From assembly GCF_025717605.1 (NCBI RefSeq), contig NZ_JAJIRQ010000001.1, forward strand, positions 186,001-250,000: 64,000 bases of DNA, in the 5' to 3' direction. The position numbers were made by a program, and so were the translations under genes. The DNA is from Paucibacter sp. TC2R-5 (GTDB lineage: Bacteria; Pseudomonadota; Gammaproteobacteria; Burkholderiales; Burkholderiaceae_C). Under the pieces are notes generated by a model, which was given only the letters and a program-made list of their open reading frames with translations, ran no database searches and was not told the origin of the DNA. This document shows positions 29,531 through 37,918 of this stretch, in pieces (positions within the stretch are counted from its first letter, which is position 1; the number at the start of each line of letters is the position of its first letter).

Positions 29531-32500
29531 GTGAAGCAATTCGGCCCCCCTAAGCTTGAGCTCTTCGCTGGCAAGGACGTCGTGTCGTCTTTGCTGCAGG
29601 CATTGCCGATTTCACTGGGCCTGGACCGCTTGCTTGTTTTGCTGCAACTGGCCTGGTATCAGCGCCAAAGCGATAGCGAAAACGCGCTGAGTTGGGCCGG
29701 CGAGGCGCAGGCCTTGCTGGAAGTCGTCGAGTTGACCTTGCTCGACCATCAAGGGATTCATACCCGTTTGACCCTGGTGCAGGCGGAGATCGATATCTTG
29801 CGTGGCAAGTCGGCGTTGGCCGAGCCCAAGGTGCTGGCTGCAATCGCCGTGTACGAGAGTTGCGGCGACAGCCTGGGCAGCGGCGATGCCAGGAACGCGC
29901 TGGTCACGATCCGCAGTGATGCGGGCGACCCTGTCCAACGCGATGCTTGCTTGCTGCAATGCCAGGCGGATTACCGGCGCAGCGGCGACCCGATCCGCAT
30001 CAAGTTTTCGCTCGCCCGCAGCCTGCTGTTTCAGGCTTTTCGCGATGCCAAGGCGACCGGGCTGAGTCTGCAGCAGCATTTTGATCCCGCCGAGGATCAG
30101 GGGCCGGTGGTCACGCCGATGTTGGCCAGCGTACGGGCCGTGGTGGCCGGCTATACCGGTGAGCTCGGCCCTTCCATCGTGCAATTTTTGCTGGCCTTCA
30201 AGGCGGCCGAGGAAACCGGGCAACTGAGGTTTGCGATTCTGTCGGCCTGCAATGGCGCCGACTCTTTCGCCAGCCTGGGGGACTTGGATGCGGCGCTGGA
30301 ATGGGATGAGCGCGGCCTGGCCTTGGCGCGCGGCTGCGGCTGGCCGGTGATGCTGGCGATGGCCTTGACCCAGACCGGCTCGGTCTTGCGCCTGTTGGGG
30401 CGCTTGCAGGACGCCAGACAGTGCCAGCTTGAGGCCTTGGCCGCGATTGGCGATTTAGGTGCATCGAATACCTATGTGATGGTCTTGCAGGGCTTGAGCG
30501 AGGTCTTGCTGGACCTGGATCAGCCGGACGAGGCCTTGCTGCGCTTTGGCCAGGCCGAGCAGGCTTCGCTCAAGCTCGGTGAGCCCATTGCCGTGTTGCG
30601 CAGTTACCGCGGCCAGGCGAGCGCCTTGGCCAAGTTGGGTCGGCCTGTGGAGGCCCTGGCCAAGGCCGAGGGCGCCTTGGCCGAGGTCATACAGCAGGGG
30701 AATATCGAGGAGCAGGTGAAGATCTTGCGGGTGCTGGCCGGCTTGCACCGTCAGCACAGTCTGCCCGTGCCGCTCGATTTGCAGGCCGCCAGCGCGCCGC
30801 TGCACTATTTGCAACAGGCGCAAGATGCGGCGGCCGGTATCGAAGGATTCTTGGCGCCGAGCGAGTTGTTCGACGAGTTGGCCCAGGCGCAGGCCGAGGC
30901 CGGCGATTTTGCGCGGGCCTATCTGAGCGCGCGGGCGGCGGCACAGGCCCGCGACACGGCCCGCAGCAAGGACGGCAACAACCGCGCCATTGCCATGCAG
31001 GTTCGTCAGGACACGGCGCGTGCGCTTGCGGCGGCCGAGCACCACCGACTCGTCGCGCAGACCGAGGCGCGCCGGGCCGAGCTTCTGCAGGCCACCAGCG
31101 ACACGCTGGAGACCTTGGGTCAGGTTGGCCGTGAGATCACCGCCAGCTTGAACTCAGAAGCGGTGTTCGCTGCGCTGCACCGCCACGTCCACCGGATGAT
31201 GGATGCGACATTTTTCGGCATCTGTTTGTTTGATGAAGAGGCCGCCCGTTTGAATATGGTGTTCGCGCGTGAGGGCGATCTGGTCGTGCCCGGCATGAGC
31301 ATGCCGCTGGCGGACCCCAACTCATCGTTTGCGCTTTGCGCGCGCGAGCGGCGCGAACTGCAGATCGAGTTGGCGCCGCAGGATGAGGGCTCGTTTGTGA
31401 TCCCCGGCACCATGGAAACCATCAGCCTGATGTACTTTCCGATGCTGATCGGCGAGCGTTTGCTGGGCGTGATGTCGGTGCAGTCGCCTCGCGCGCGAGC
31501 CTATGGCGAGCGCGAGGTCTTCATCATGCGTGCACTCTGCGGCTACGGCGCGATCGCGCTCGACAACGCCCAGGCTTACGCCCAAGTCGAAGCGGCGACG
31601 GCCGCCAAGGGTCAGTTTCTGGCCAATATGAGCCATGAGATCCGCACACCGATGAACGCGGTCCTGGGCATGCTCAAGCTCTTGCAAGGCACCGATCTGA
31701 ATCAGCGCCAACGCGATTACACGGTCAAGGCCGCCGGCGCTGCCAAGTCCTTGCTGGGCTTGATCAACGACATCCTGGATTTCTCCAAGATGGATGCCGG
31801 CAAGATGACGCTGGACCCGCAGCCTTTTGCGCTGGACCAACTGATGCGCGATCTGTCGACCATCGTGTCCACCAATGTGGGCAAGAAGCCGGTCGAGGTC
31901 ATGTTCGACATCGCCGCGGAAGTGCCGCCAGTCTTAATTGGCGACGCCCTGCGTTTGCAGCAGGTCTTGATCAATCTGAGCGGCAATGCGATCAAGTTCA
32001 CCGCGCAGGGTGAGGTGGTGATACGCATCGAGTTGCTGCGCTACAGCGGCTCGGACGTGGTCTTGCGCTTTGCGGTGCGTGACAGTGGCATTGGCATCGC
32101 GCCGGAGAATCAGAAAAAAATCTTCGAAGGCTTCTCGCAGGCCGAGGTCTCGACCACCAGGCGCTTTGGCGGCACCGGTCTGGGCCTCAACATCTCGCAG
32201 CGCCTGGTCGCTATGATGGGCGGCGAGCTGGCGCTGGATAGCGTGCTGGGTGAGGGCAGTACCTTTCATTTCAGCCTGACCCTGCCGGTCGGCGATGCGC
32301 TGGCCGTGGAGACCGACGACTCTGCTCAAGCTGGCGATAGTCTGGCCGAGCATTTGAGCGTGCTGGTGGTGGACGACAGCGCGATCGCTCGCGAGCTGGT
32401 GCAGCATATGGCGCAATCCTTGGGTTGGCTGGCCGAGGCGGCGGCCGATGGGCAAGAGGCCTTGCAGCTGATGCAGGCGCGCAAGCAGGCCGAGCGCCAG

Positions 32501-33670
32501 CCCTTTGACGCGGTCTTCATGGACTGGGAAATGCCCGGCATGGATGGCTGGGAAACGATGGCCCGTATGCGCGAGCTGATGGGGCCTAACTCGCCAATCA
32601 CCGTGATGGTGACTGCGCATGGCCGCGAGCGCCTGGCCGAGCGCAGCAAGGAGGAGCAGGCCAGCCTGAACGGCATCTTGGTCAAGCCCATCACGGCGGC
32701 GATGTTGCACGATATGCTCAAACGCACCCGCGCCGGGCAGGGCAATGTGCGGCGCCAGGCGCGCTCGGCTGCGGCTAAGCAGCTGGTGTTGGCGGGCTTG
32801 CGACTGCTGCTGGTCGAGGACAACGAGCTCAACCAGGAAGTTGCACAAACCCTGTTGGAGCAGGCAGGGGCCACGGTCCGCTTGGTCGGTGATGGGCAGG
32901 TGGCGCTGGACCTGCTGCGCGCCGAGCCGGCCGCCTTTGATGTCGTGCTGATGGATGTGCAAATGCCGGTGATGGACGGCTTCACGGCCACCCGCCTGAT
33001 TCGCGCCGGCGGGCCGCAGGGCTTGGGTTTGACTGCGCTGCCGGTGGTGGCGATGACGGCCAATGCGATGGCCTCGGACCGTGAGGAATGCTTGGCTGCC
33101 GGCATGACGGACTTTGTCAGCAAACCTTTCGAGTTAGCCGAATTGGTGCAAGTCTTGCTGCGCGTCAGCGGCCGCAGTGCCGCTGCCAAGGCGGCTCAAG
33201 TTGGCGCCGGGCGGCACTTTGCGTCTTTGCCCTTGCCCGCGCATTTGCAGGCCAGGGCGCTGGAGCTGGGGATTGAAGCCCAGCTGACGATTGACAGATT
33301 CATGGGCAAGACGGCGCTGTACCAGCGCATGGTCAGCAGCTTTTGTGCCTCGGCGCAGGACTTGCCGGTGCAACTGGACGCCTATCTGGCGCGCGCCAGC
33401 TTTGCCGAGGCGGAAAGAGCGCTGCACAGCTTCAGAGGCTTGGCCGCGACCTTGGGCGCCACCGGCCTGGTCACCTGGTGCGCCGAGGGTGAGGCGATGT
33501 GCAAGCGCTCGCAGGCACCCGATGCACAGTGGCTGGCTGGCTTTGCCCGGTATTTGCACGCCGGCACCCAAGACCTGATCCTGATGGCGCAGCTGATCAG
33601 TGATTGGGCGGCTGAGGTGCCAACAGGAGCAGGTGCCGAAGCGGCTGCGATTACAGTGCGGCCATCTTGA
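29531..33670 (+). CDS. Hybrid histidine kinase: TPR-like, GAF, HisKA, HATPase, two receivers, HPt
   Basis: Soluble hybrid sensor kinase of 1379 residues. Residues 1-500 are TPR-like helices, 530-690 a GAF domain, then HisKA with His702 in [15 protein letters not shown], an HATPase ([20 protein letters not shown], then [11 protein letters not shown]), receiver 1 with Asp998 ([12 protein letters not shown]), receiver 2 with Asp1142 ([12 protein letters not shown]) and an HPt domain with His1299 in [13 protein letters not shown]. All phosphorelay residues are present. There is no membrane segment, so it senses an internal cue or a protein partner. It starts with GTG, with GGAAG 10 bases upstream. 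No response regulator with an output domain is adjacent, so the final target is unknown. It heads a co-directional run with the next three genes. Confidence 0.9.
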   Translation: MKQFGPPKLELFAGKDVVSSLLQALPISLGLDRLLVLLQLAWYQRQSDSENALSWAGEAQALLEVVELTLLDHQGIHTRLTLVQAEIDILRGKSALAEPKVLAAIAVYESCGDSLGSGDARNALVTIRSDAGDPVQRDACLLQCQADYRRSGDPIRIKFSLARSLLFQAFRDAKATGLSLQQHFDPAEDQGPVVTPMLASVRAVVAGYTGELGPSIVQFLLAFKAAEETGQLRFAILSACNGADSFASLGDLDAALEWDERGLALARGCGWPVMLAMALTQTGSVLRLLGRLQDARQCQLEALAAIGDLGASNTYVMVLQGLSEVLLDLDQPDEALLRFGQAEQASLKLGEPIAVLRSYRGQASALAKLGRPVEALAKAEGALAEVIQQGNIEEQVKILRVLAGLHRQHSLPVPLDLQAASAPLHYLQQAQDAAAGIEGFLAPSELFDELAQAQAEAGDFARAYLSARAAAQARDTARSKDGNNRAIAMQVRQDTARALAAAEHHRLVAQTEARRAELLQATSDTLETLGQVGREITASLNSEAVFAALHRHVHRMMDATFFGICLFDEEAARLNMVFAREGDLVVPGMSMPLADPNSSFALCARERRELQIELAPQDEGSFVIPGTMETISLMYFPMLIGERLLGVMSVQSPRARAYGEREVFIMRALCGYGAIALDNAQAYAQVEAATAAKGQFLANMSHEIRTPMNAVLGMLKLLQGTDLNQRQRDYTVKAAGAAKSLLGLINDILDFSKMDAGKMTLDPQPFALDQLMRDLSTIVSTNVGKKPVEVMFDIAAEVPPVLIGDALRLQQVLINLSGNAIKFTAQGEVVIRIELLRYSGSDVVLRFAVRDSGIGIAPENQKKIFEGFSQAEVSTTRRFGGTGLGLNISQRLVAMMGGELALDSVLGEGSTFHFSLTLPVGDALAVETDDSAQAGDSLAEHLSVLVVDDSAIARELVQHMAQSLGWLAEAAADGQEALQLMQARKQAERQPFDAVFMDWEMPGMDGWETMARMRELMGPNSPITVMVTAHGRERLAERSKEEQASLNGILVKPITAAMLHDMLKRTRAGQGNVRRQARSAAAKQLVLAGLRLLLVEDNELNQEVAQTLLEQAGATVRLVGDGQVALDLLRAEPAAFDVVLMDVQMPVMDGFTATRLIRAGGPQGLGLTALPVVAMTANAMASDREECLAAGMTDFVSKPFELAELVQVLLRVSGRSAAAKAAQVGAGRHFASLPLPAHLQARALELGIEAQLTIDRFMGKTALYQRMVSSFCASAQDLPVQLDAYLARASFAEAERALHSFRGLAATLGATGLVTWCAEGEAMCKRSQAPDAQWLAGFARYLHAGTQDLILMAQLISDWAAEVPTGAGAEAAAITVRPS

Positions 33671-33684
33671 ATTGCAGGCTCGCC

Positions 33685-34173
33685 ATGAATTCCCCAGCCC
33701 CAACCCCAACCTTTACCGTTAGCCCCACCGCTTGCCCCACCACTTGCCCCACCACCTGCCCTTTGTGCCAGGAGCCGGGTGGGCTGCTCGTTGCGCAGAC
33801 GCCGCTGTGGCGGGTCGTGCGGGTAGCCGATGAGAACTTTCCGGCTTTTTACCGCTTGATCTGGCAAAGCCATGTGGCGGAGTTCAGCGATCTGGACGAG
33901 GCCCAGGCGCAGGCCTGTATGCAGGCGGTCACGACGATTGAGCGGGTCTTGCGCAGTGCCTTGAGCCCGACCAAGGTCAATCTGGCCACGCTGGGCAATG
34001 TGGTGCCGCATCTGCACTGGCATGTGATTGCGCGTTTCGACTGGGACAGCCATTTCCCCAATCCGGTCTGGGGCGCGGCGCTGCGGGAGTTGAATGAGCC
34101 GGCATGGACGCGGTTGGCGCTGGCCTTGCCGGATCTGGACGCGCAGGTGGCTGCGGCCTTGCAGAGGCATTGA
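33685..34173 (+). CDS. HIT family nucleotide-binding protein
   Basis: Cytosolic protein of 162 residues with the histidine triad HLHWHV (His109, His111, His113), which characterises nucleotide hydrolases and transferases. The segment CPLCQEPGG at about 30 is where most relatives begin, so the first 28 residues are an extension, partly made of a repeated Thr-Thr-Cys-Pro unit. The Cys residues there (C-x3-C-x3-C-x2-C) could bind zinc, but this is speculative. I chose the ATG at 33685, 14 bases after the kinase stop, over an upstream TTG that overlaps the kinase. The substrate is unknown. Co-transcription with the kinase is likely. Confidence 0.85.
   Translation: MNSPAPTPTFTVSPTACPTTCPTTCPLCQEPGGLLVAQTPLWRVVRVADENFPAFYRLIWQSHVAEFSDLDEAQAQACMQAVTTIERVLRSALSPTKVNLATLGNVVPHLHWHVIARFDWDSHFPNPVWGAALRELNEPAWTRLALALPDLDAQVAAALQRH
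33728..33759 (+). repeat. 12-bp tandem repeat in the HIT gene N-terminus
   Basis: About two and a half copies of a 12-base unit (acttgccccacc with small variations) encode repeated Thr-Thr-Cys-Pro. The repeat is in frame and lies before the conserved part of the HIT protein. Confidence 0.7.
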
Positions 34174-34233
34174 AGTGTATTGGCCGCTGTGGCCGCTCTA
34201 CACTGGGTTTGTATCGAAGATGCGGGAGACCCG

Positions 34234-34998
34234 ATGAGGCGACGTGAACTGGTGCGAGGCTCAGTGCTGGCCCTCGGTTTGGCGTCCGTGCCAATGGCTC
34301 ATGCTCAGCCGGCCCAGCCTTTCTTCTTGCAGGCTTTCACCGAAAACTTGCCGCCCTTGAATTTTTCAGGCGCCAGCGGGCCGGCTGGTTTCAGTGTGGA
34401 CTTGCTGCGCATGATGGCGGGCGAGGCCGGTTTGGGCCTGGATGTTCAAGTTCAGCCCTGGATACGGGCGATGCGCTCCGCCGCCGAGTCCAAGCATTCG
34501 GTGCTGTTCTCGCTGGCACGTTTGCCCGAGCGTGAAGCCTTGTTTCAGTGGGTGGGCCCGATCAGTGAGCGGCGCATCGTGATCTATCGCCTGGCGCGGC
34601 GCACCGACATTCACTTCACCGGCCTGCAGCAGTTACAAGGCTTGAAGATCGGCGTGGTGCGCGAATCCGCTGCGGCCAAGCGCTTGCTGGCCATGGGCTT
34701 GACGCCCGAAGCTGAGATCGAATGGGCGCAGGATGATGCAAGCAATCTGCGCAAGCTCCTGGCGGGCCGCATGGACCTGCTCGTGATGTTGGACTGGGCC
34801 GCGGCCTGGAATTTGAAGCAGCACCAGCTGCCTTTTGCTAGTCTGACCGAGCTGGCCGCCATGGACACCGATCTCTCGTACTGGTATGGCCTGCACCCAG
34901 AAATCGAGCCCACGATCAAGCACGGGCTGCAAAGCGCCTTGGACCGGATCAAGCTCGACGGCCGCTACGCGGCGCTGCGTCGGCGCTACTTTGATTGA
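34234..34998 (+). CDS. Periplasmic substrate-binding protein, family 3, without transporter genes
   Basis: Exported protein of 254 residues resembling amino-acid-type solute-binding proteins (SBP_bac_3). A signal peptide begins MRRRELVRGSVLALGLASV and is cleaved near AHA; the twin Arg might allow Tat export, but a Sec signal is equally possible. The mature region has the family pattern GFSVDLLRMMAGEAGL and a second lobe with LKIGVVRESAAAKRLL. The ATG at 34234 follows GGGAGA by 6-7 bases, which decides the start. No permease or ATPase is adjacent, so it may be a sensor for a signalling protein rather than a transport component. It lies between the HIT gene and the repeat protein gene. Confidence 0.8.
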   Translation: MRRRELVRGSVLALGLASVPMAHAQPAQPFFLQAFTENLPPLNFSGASGPAGFSVDLLRMMAGEAGLGLDVQVQPWIRAMRSAAESKHSVLFSLARLPEREALFQWVGPISERRIVIYRLARRTDIHFTGLQQLQGLKIGVVRESAAAKRLLAMGLTPEAEIEWAQDDASNLRKLLAGRMDLLVMLDWAAAWNLKQHQLPFASLTELAAMDTDLSYWYGLHPEIEPTIKHGLQSALDRIKLDGRYAALRRRYFD

Positions 34999-35025
34999 GT
35001 TTGAATGGATAAAGAGGAGTTGGTG

Positions 35026-36234
35026 ATGGGGACCGAAACTATGCAGCTCACCGCGCTTGAAAAAGCCTTTGGCGAGCTGCAAAAGCAGTTGGACGCGGAG
35101 CAGTTCGATGCCGGCTTGGCGGCCCTGGAGCGGCTGCTGGCTCAATTGCCTGCCGAGTTGGACGAGGGCCAACGAGCGCTGAAATACCGGCTGCTGAATG
35201 CGCGCGTGGCGGCGCTGACCAAGCTCGACCGCTTCGATCAAGTCCTGCACGACTGCGCGGCCATGCTGGACCTGATCTCCGTCGATCAGGCCTCGGCACA
35301 GCGCGCCGGCGTGATGACCCAGCTCTCATTTGCACAGGCCAATTTACTGATGCCCGAGCAAGCGCTGCGCGCCGCCCATGTGGCACTGCAAGACGGATTG
35401 CAATTGCACAACAACTTGCTGACCGCGCAGGCCCTGGAGCGCCTGGCCATGGTCTATTTGTCCATGGGCGACGGCGACGCGGCGCTGACCTTGATGTTTG
35501 AGGCGCTGGGGCATATGGACCAGCACAAATCAGACTACGAGCGGATTCGACGTTACTCGAATGCGATGCATCTGATCTGCAGCCTCTATGACGCCTATAT
35601 CGATGCGGAGAAATTCGGCGCTGCCGCCGCCGTGCTGGAGCGCGCCAACAGCTTCAATGAGCCAGCGGCGGCCCTGGCGCCGGACGTTGCCAGTCAATAC
35701 ATTGTTTGCATGTGGCGAGCGAATCAGGCGCGCTGGCACCGTCGCTGCGGCCGTCGGCAGATGGCGCGCGGCGCTTTTCTGGATTTGGAGCAACGCGCCG
35801 CGGCCAACGCCTGGCATGCGATACGGCGCCCGGTGCTGCTGGAGCTGGCCTTGATGGAAGAAGGCGAGTGCCGCCCGCAAGAGGCTTTGAAGCTGCTGGC
35901 GGCGGTGTTTGAGGGCGCGGAGCTGCGGGTCCGCGACGTGGTGGCCTTGCCCGCGCTGCGGGCGCAACAGCGCTGCTTCAGGGCCACGGGTCAGGTGGAG
36001 CAAGCGGCCGCGGCGGCGGCGCAATGGGAGTCTAGGCAGACCGCGCGCCGTCAGGCCGTGCGGCAGGCCGAGCTACAACTGCCCGGGCTGGATCAGCGCA
36101 TTTTGAGCAGCTTGGCGGCGGCCGAATCCGCGCGCCTGGATGAGGTCGTACGCCAGCTGCGCGAGCGCCGCCGCCAAGGCGCCGGACTGAGCTTGCTGGA
36201 CCATCAATGGATGGCCCCCAGCGCCAGCACTTAG
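35026..36234 (+). CDS. Helical (TPR-like) repeat protein, function unknown
   Basis: Cytosolic protein of 402 residues made almost entirely of amphipathic helices with Ala/Leu spacing like TPR repeats; no catalytic motif, signal peptide or membrane segment. The start at 35026 is supported by a very strong AAAGAGGAG six bases upstream, in preference to an ATG at 35005. Its repeats resemble in style the N-terminal half of the hybrid kinase two genes upstream, so it may be a partner or adapter for that kinase; this is inference. Similar repeat regions are also found at the N-terminus of GGDEF and kinase proteins, so it could be an output-less relative. Confidence 0.6.
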   Translation: MGTETMQLTALEKAFGELQKQLDAEQFDAGLAALERLLAQLPAELDEGQRALKYRLLNARVAALTKLDRFDQVLHDCAAMLDLISVDQASAQRAGVMTQLSFAQANLLMPEQALRAAHVALQDGLQLHNNLLTAQALERLAMVYLSMGDGDAALTLMFEALGHMDQHKSDYERIRRYSNAMHLICSLYDAYIDAEKFGAAAAVLERANSFNEPAAALAPDVASQYIVCMWRANQARWHRRCGRRQMARGAFLDLEQRAAANAWHAIRRPVLLELALMEEGECRPQEALKLLAAVFEGAELRVRDVVALPALRAQQRCFRATGQVEQAAAAAAQWESRQTARRQAVRQAELQLPGLDQRILSSLAAAESARLDEVVRQLRERRRQGAGLSLLDHQWMAPSAST

Positions 36235-36256
36235 GCTTTCAGACCTTCAAAGACCC

Positions 36257-37303
36257 TCAAGCGGCGCGCAATGTGCTGCTTGCGTGAGCCAGCCCGAGCT
36301 GGCCGAACAAGTCCTTGGGGTTGGCCATTTGGGGAATCAAGCTCACATCCTGGCCCAAGCCCAGCTCGCGGGCGCAGTCGCGCAGCAGGCGTAGCGCCGA
36401 GAAGTCTTCCAGCGCGAAGCCGACCGAGTCAAAAAAGGTGATCTGCTCGGCGCTGTCACGGCCGCTGCTCAGGCCCTTGAGCACGCGCCAGAATTCCGTA
36501 ACTTCGAATTCCGCCGGCATCTGCTGCAGATCGCCCTCGATGCGCGACTGGGGCTCAAACTCGACAAACACCTTGGCCGCTTCCAAGACGCCACGGTGCA
36601 TCTCGGTCTTGCCGGGGCAGTCGCCGCCGACGCCATTGATGTGCATGCCGGGCTCGATCATGTCGGGGGTGATGATGGTGGCATTGGTCTTGTCGGCCGT
36701 CACCGTGGTGACAATGTCGGCGCCGCGTACGGCCTCAGCAGTGCTGGCGCAGACCTTCAGCGTCAAACCGGGCAGGCCCTGCAAATGGCTCAAGAGCTTG
36801 GCGGTGGCGGCGGTGTCGATGTCGAACAGCCGGATCTCGCTGATGCCCAGCAGATAGTGGAAGGCCAGAGCCTGAAACTCGCTTTGCGCGCCATTGCCGA
36901 TCAAGGCCATGGACTTGGCGTTTTTGCGTGCCAGTTTGCGGGCCACCATGGCCGACGTCGCCGCGGTGCGCAAGGCGGTGGTCAGGGTCAGTTCGCTGAC
37001 CAGCTCCGGCCGACCAGTGGCCACATCAGCCAGCAGGCCCACTGCCATCACCGTTGGCAAGCCCACACGGGTGTTCTTGGGGTGGCCATTGACGTATTTG
37101 AAGCTGTAGAGGCTGGCGTCGGCGATTGGCATCAGCTCGATCACGCCGTCCTCGGTGTGGCTGGCCACTCGGGCGCATTTGTCGAATTCGTTCCAGCGCA
37201 AATAGTCGGCTTCAAGGTAGCCCACCAAGCGCTTGAATACTTCGGGCAGGCCCAGGGTTTGGGTAATGCGGGCAACATCTTCGGTGGTCAGCAAGGTGGT
37301 CAT
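36257..37303 (-). CDS. Ornithine cyclodeaminase family protein
   Basis: Predicted NAD-dependent enzyme converting L-ornithine to L-proline with loss of ammonia. The protein has 348 residues, full length for the family. Visible features include KYVNGHPKN, a Rossmann segment (MALIGNGAQSEFQALAF), and TADKTNATIITPDMIEPGMHINGVGGDCPGKTE with the conserved Asp of the active site. The length and GGDCPGKTE favour true ornithine cyclodeaminase over the shorter mu-crystallin or alanine dehydrogenase relatives. GGAGA precedes the ATG. It is divergent from an Lrp/AsnC regulator, the usual arrangement for substrate-responsive control of amino-acid catabolism. Confidence 0.88.
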   Translation of the reverse strand: MTTLLTTEDVARITQTLGLPEVFKRLVGYLEADYLRWNEFDKCARVASHTEDGVIELMPIADASLYSFKYVNGHPKNTRVGLPTVMAVGLLADVATGRPELVSELTLTTALRTAATSAMVARKLARKNAKSMALIGNGAQSEFQALAFHYLLGISEIRLFDIDTAATAKLLSHLQGLPGLTLKVCASTAEAVRGADIVTTVTADKTNATIITPDMIEPGMHINGVGGDCPGKTEMHRGVLEAAKVFVEFEPQSRIEGDLQQMPAEFEVTEFWRVLKGLSSGRDSAEQITFFDSVGFALEDFSALRLLRDCARELGLGQDVSLIPQMANPKDLFGQLGLAHASSTLRAA

Positions 37304-37395
37304 GGCAGTCTCCGTTTTTCGAATGACTGAATTCTGGCCAAGCCTCCTGTTAGCGAGAAGAGCAAGAAAAGATCAAAAAGTCAGAGAGATCTATC

Positions 37396-37412
37396 ATTTA
37401 GTCAGACTAAAT
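37396..37412. promoter_or_regulatory. 17-bp palindrome, candidate Lrp/AsnC operator
   Basis: ATTTAGTC-A-GACTAAAT is a perfect inverted repeat with 8-base arms in the A/T-rich gap between the divergent ornithine cyclodeaminase and Lrp/AsnC genes, 51 bases before the regulator start. It resembles the YAG...CTR symmetry of Lrp-family sites. It would allow the regulator to control both itself and the enzyme gene. Confidence 0.65.
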
Positions 37413-37463
37413 TGTCGAAATGGCAGAATCGCCATCAGCCCTAACTCAGCAGGACAGCTATTC

Positions 37464-37889
37464 ATGGACACTTTGGATCAGCAACTGATTGCCTTGCTCC
37501 GCCAGGACGCCCGCGCCAGCGTCGCCAGTTTGGCCCTCAAACTGAAGGTGTCGCGTGGCACCGTCAGCAACCGCATCACCAAGCTGGAGGACACCGGCGT
37601 CATCAATGGCTACACCGTCAAGCTCAGGCCGGACGCGACGCCGAATCAAATCACCGCCTGGATGAGCATCGCGGTGGAGGGCAACAAGACGCGTGAAGTC
37701 ATCAGCATCTTGCTGGGCGAGCCGGGGGTGTCGGGCTTGTTCGATACCAACGGGCGCTGGGATCTGCTGGCCGAGCTGCGCGCGCCCAACCTGGGCGACT
37801 TGGCCAATGTGCTGGAGCGGGTGCGGCTGATCAAGGGCATCGAGACGACCGAAACAAGCATTCATTTGCAGAGCTACAAGCTGTCCTGA
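37464..37889 (+). CDS. Lrp/AsnC family transcriptional regulator
   Basis: DNA-binding regulator of 141 residues. The helix-turn-helix is at about 20-45 (SVASLALKLKVSRGTVSNRI) and the RAM ligand-binding domain fills the rest (ITAWMSIAVEGNKTREV, then GRWDLLAELRAPNLGDL). The ATG at 37464 with AGGA upstream is chosen; a much longer frame runs back across the promoter and into the divergent gene and is not credible. It probably responds to ornithine, arginine or a related amino acid and regulates the divergent cyclodeaminase gene. The effector is inferred from the neighbour, not from the sequence. Confidence 0.9.
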   Translation: MDTLDQQLIALLRQDARASVASLALKLKVSRGTVSNRITKLEDTGVINGYTVKLRPDATPNQITAWMSIAVEGNKTREVISILLGEPGVSGLFDTNGRWDLLAELRAPNLGDLANVLERVRLIKGIETTETSIHLQSYKLS

Positions 37890-37918
37890 GCGCGGGCTGA
37901 GTCACCCTGCGCCACCGC

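Noticed and set aside
37233-37463. Longer N-terminus for the Lrp/AsnC regulator
   Set aside because: It would add 77 residues lying over the promoter, the palindrome and the divergent gene; the family starts at the helix-turn-helix.
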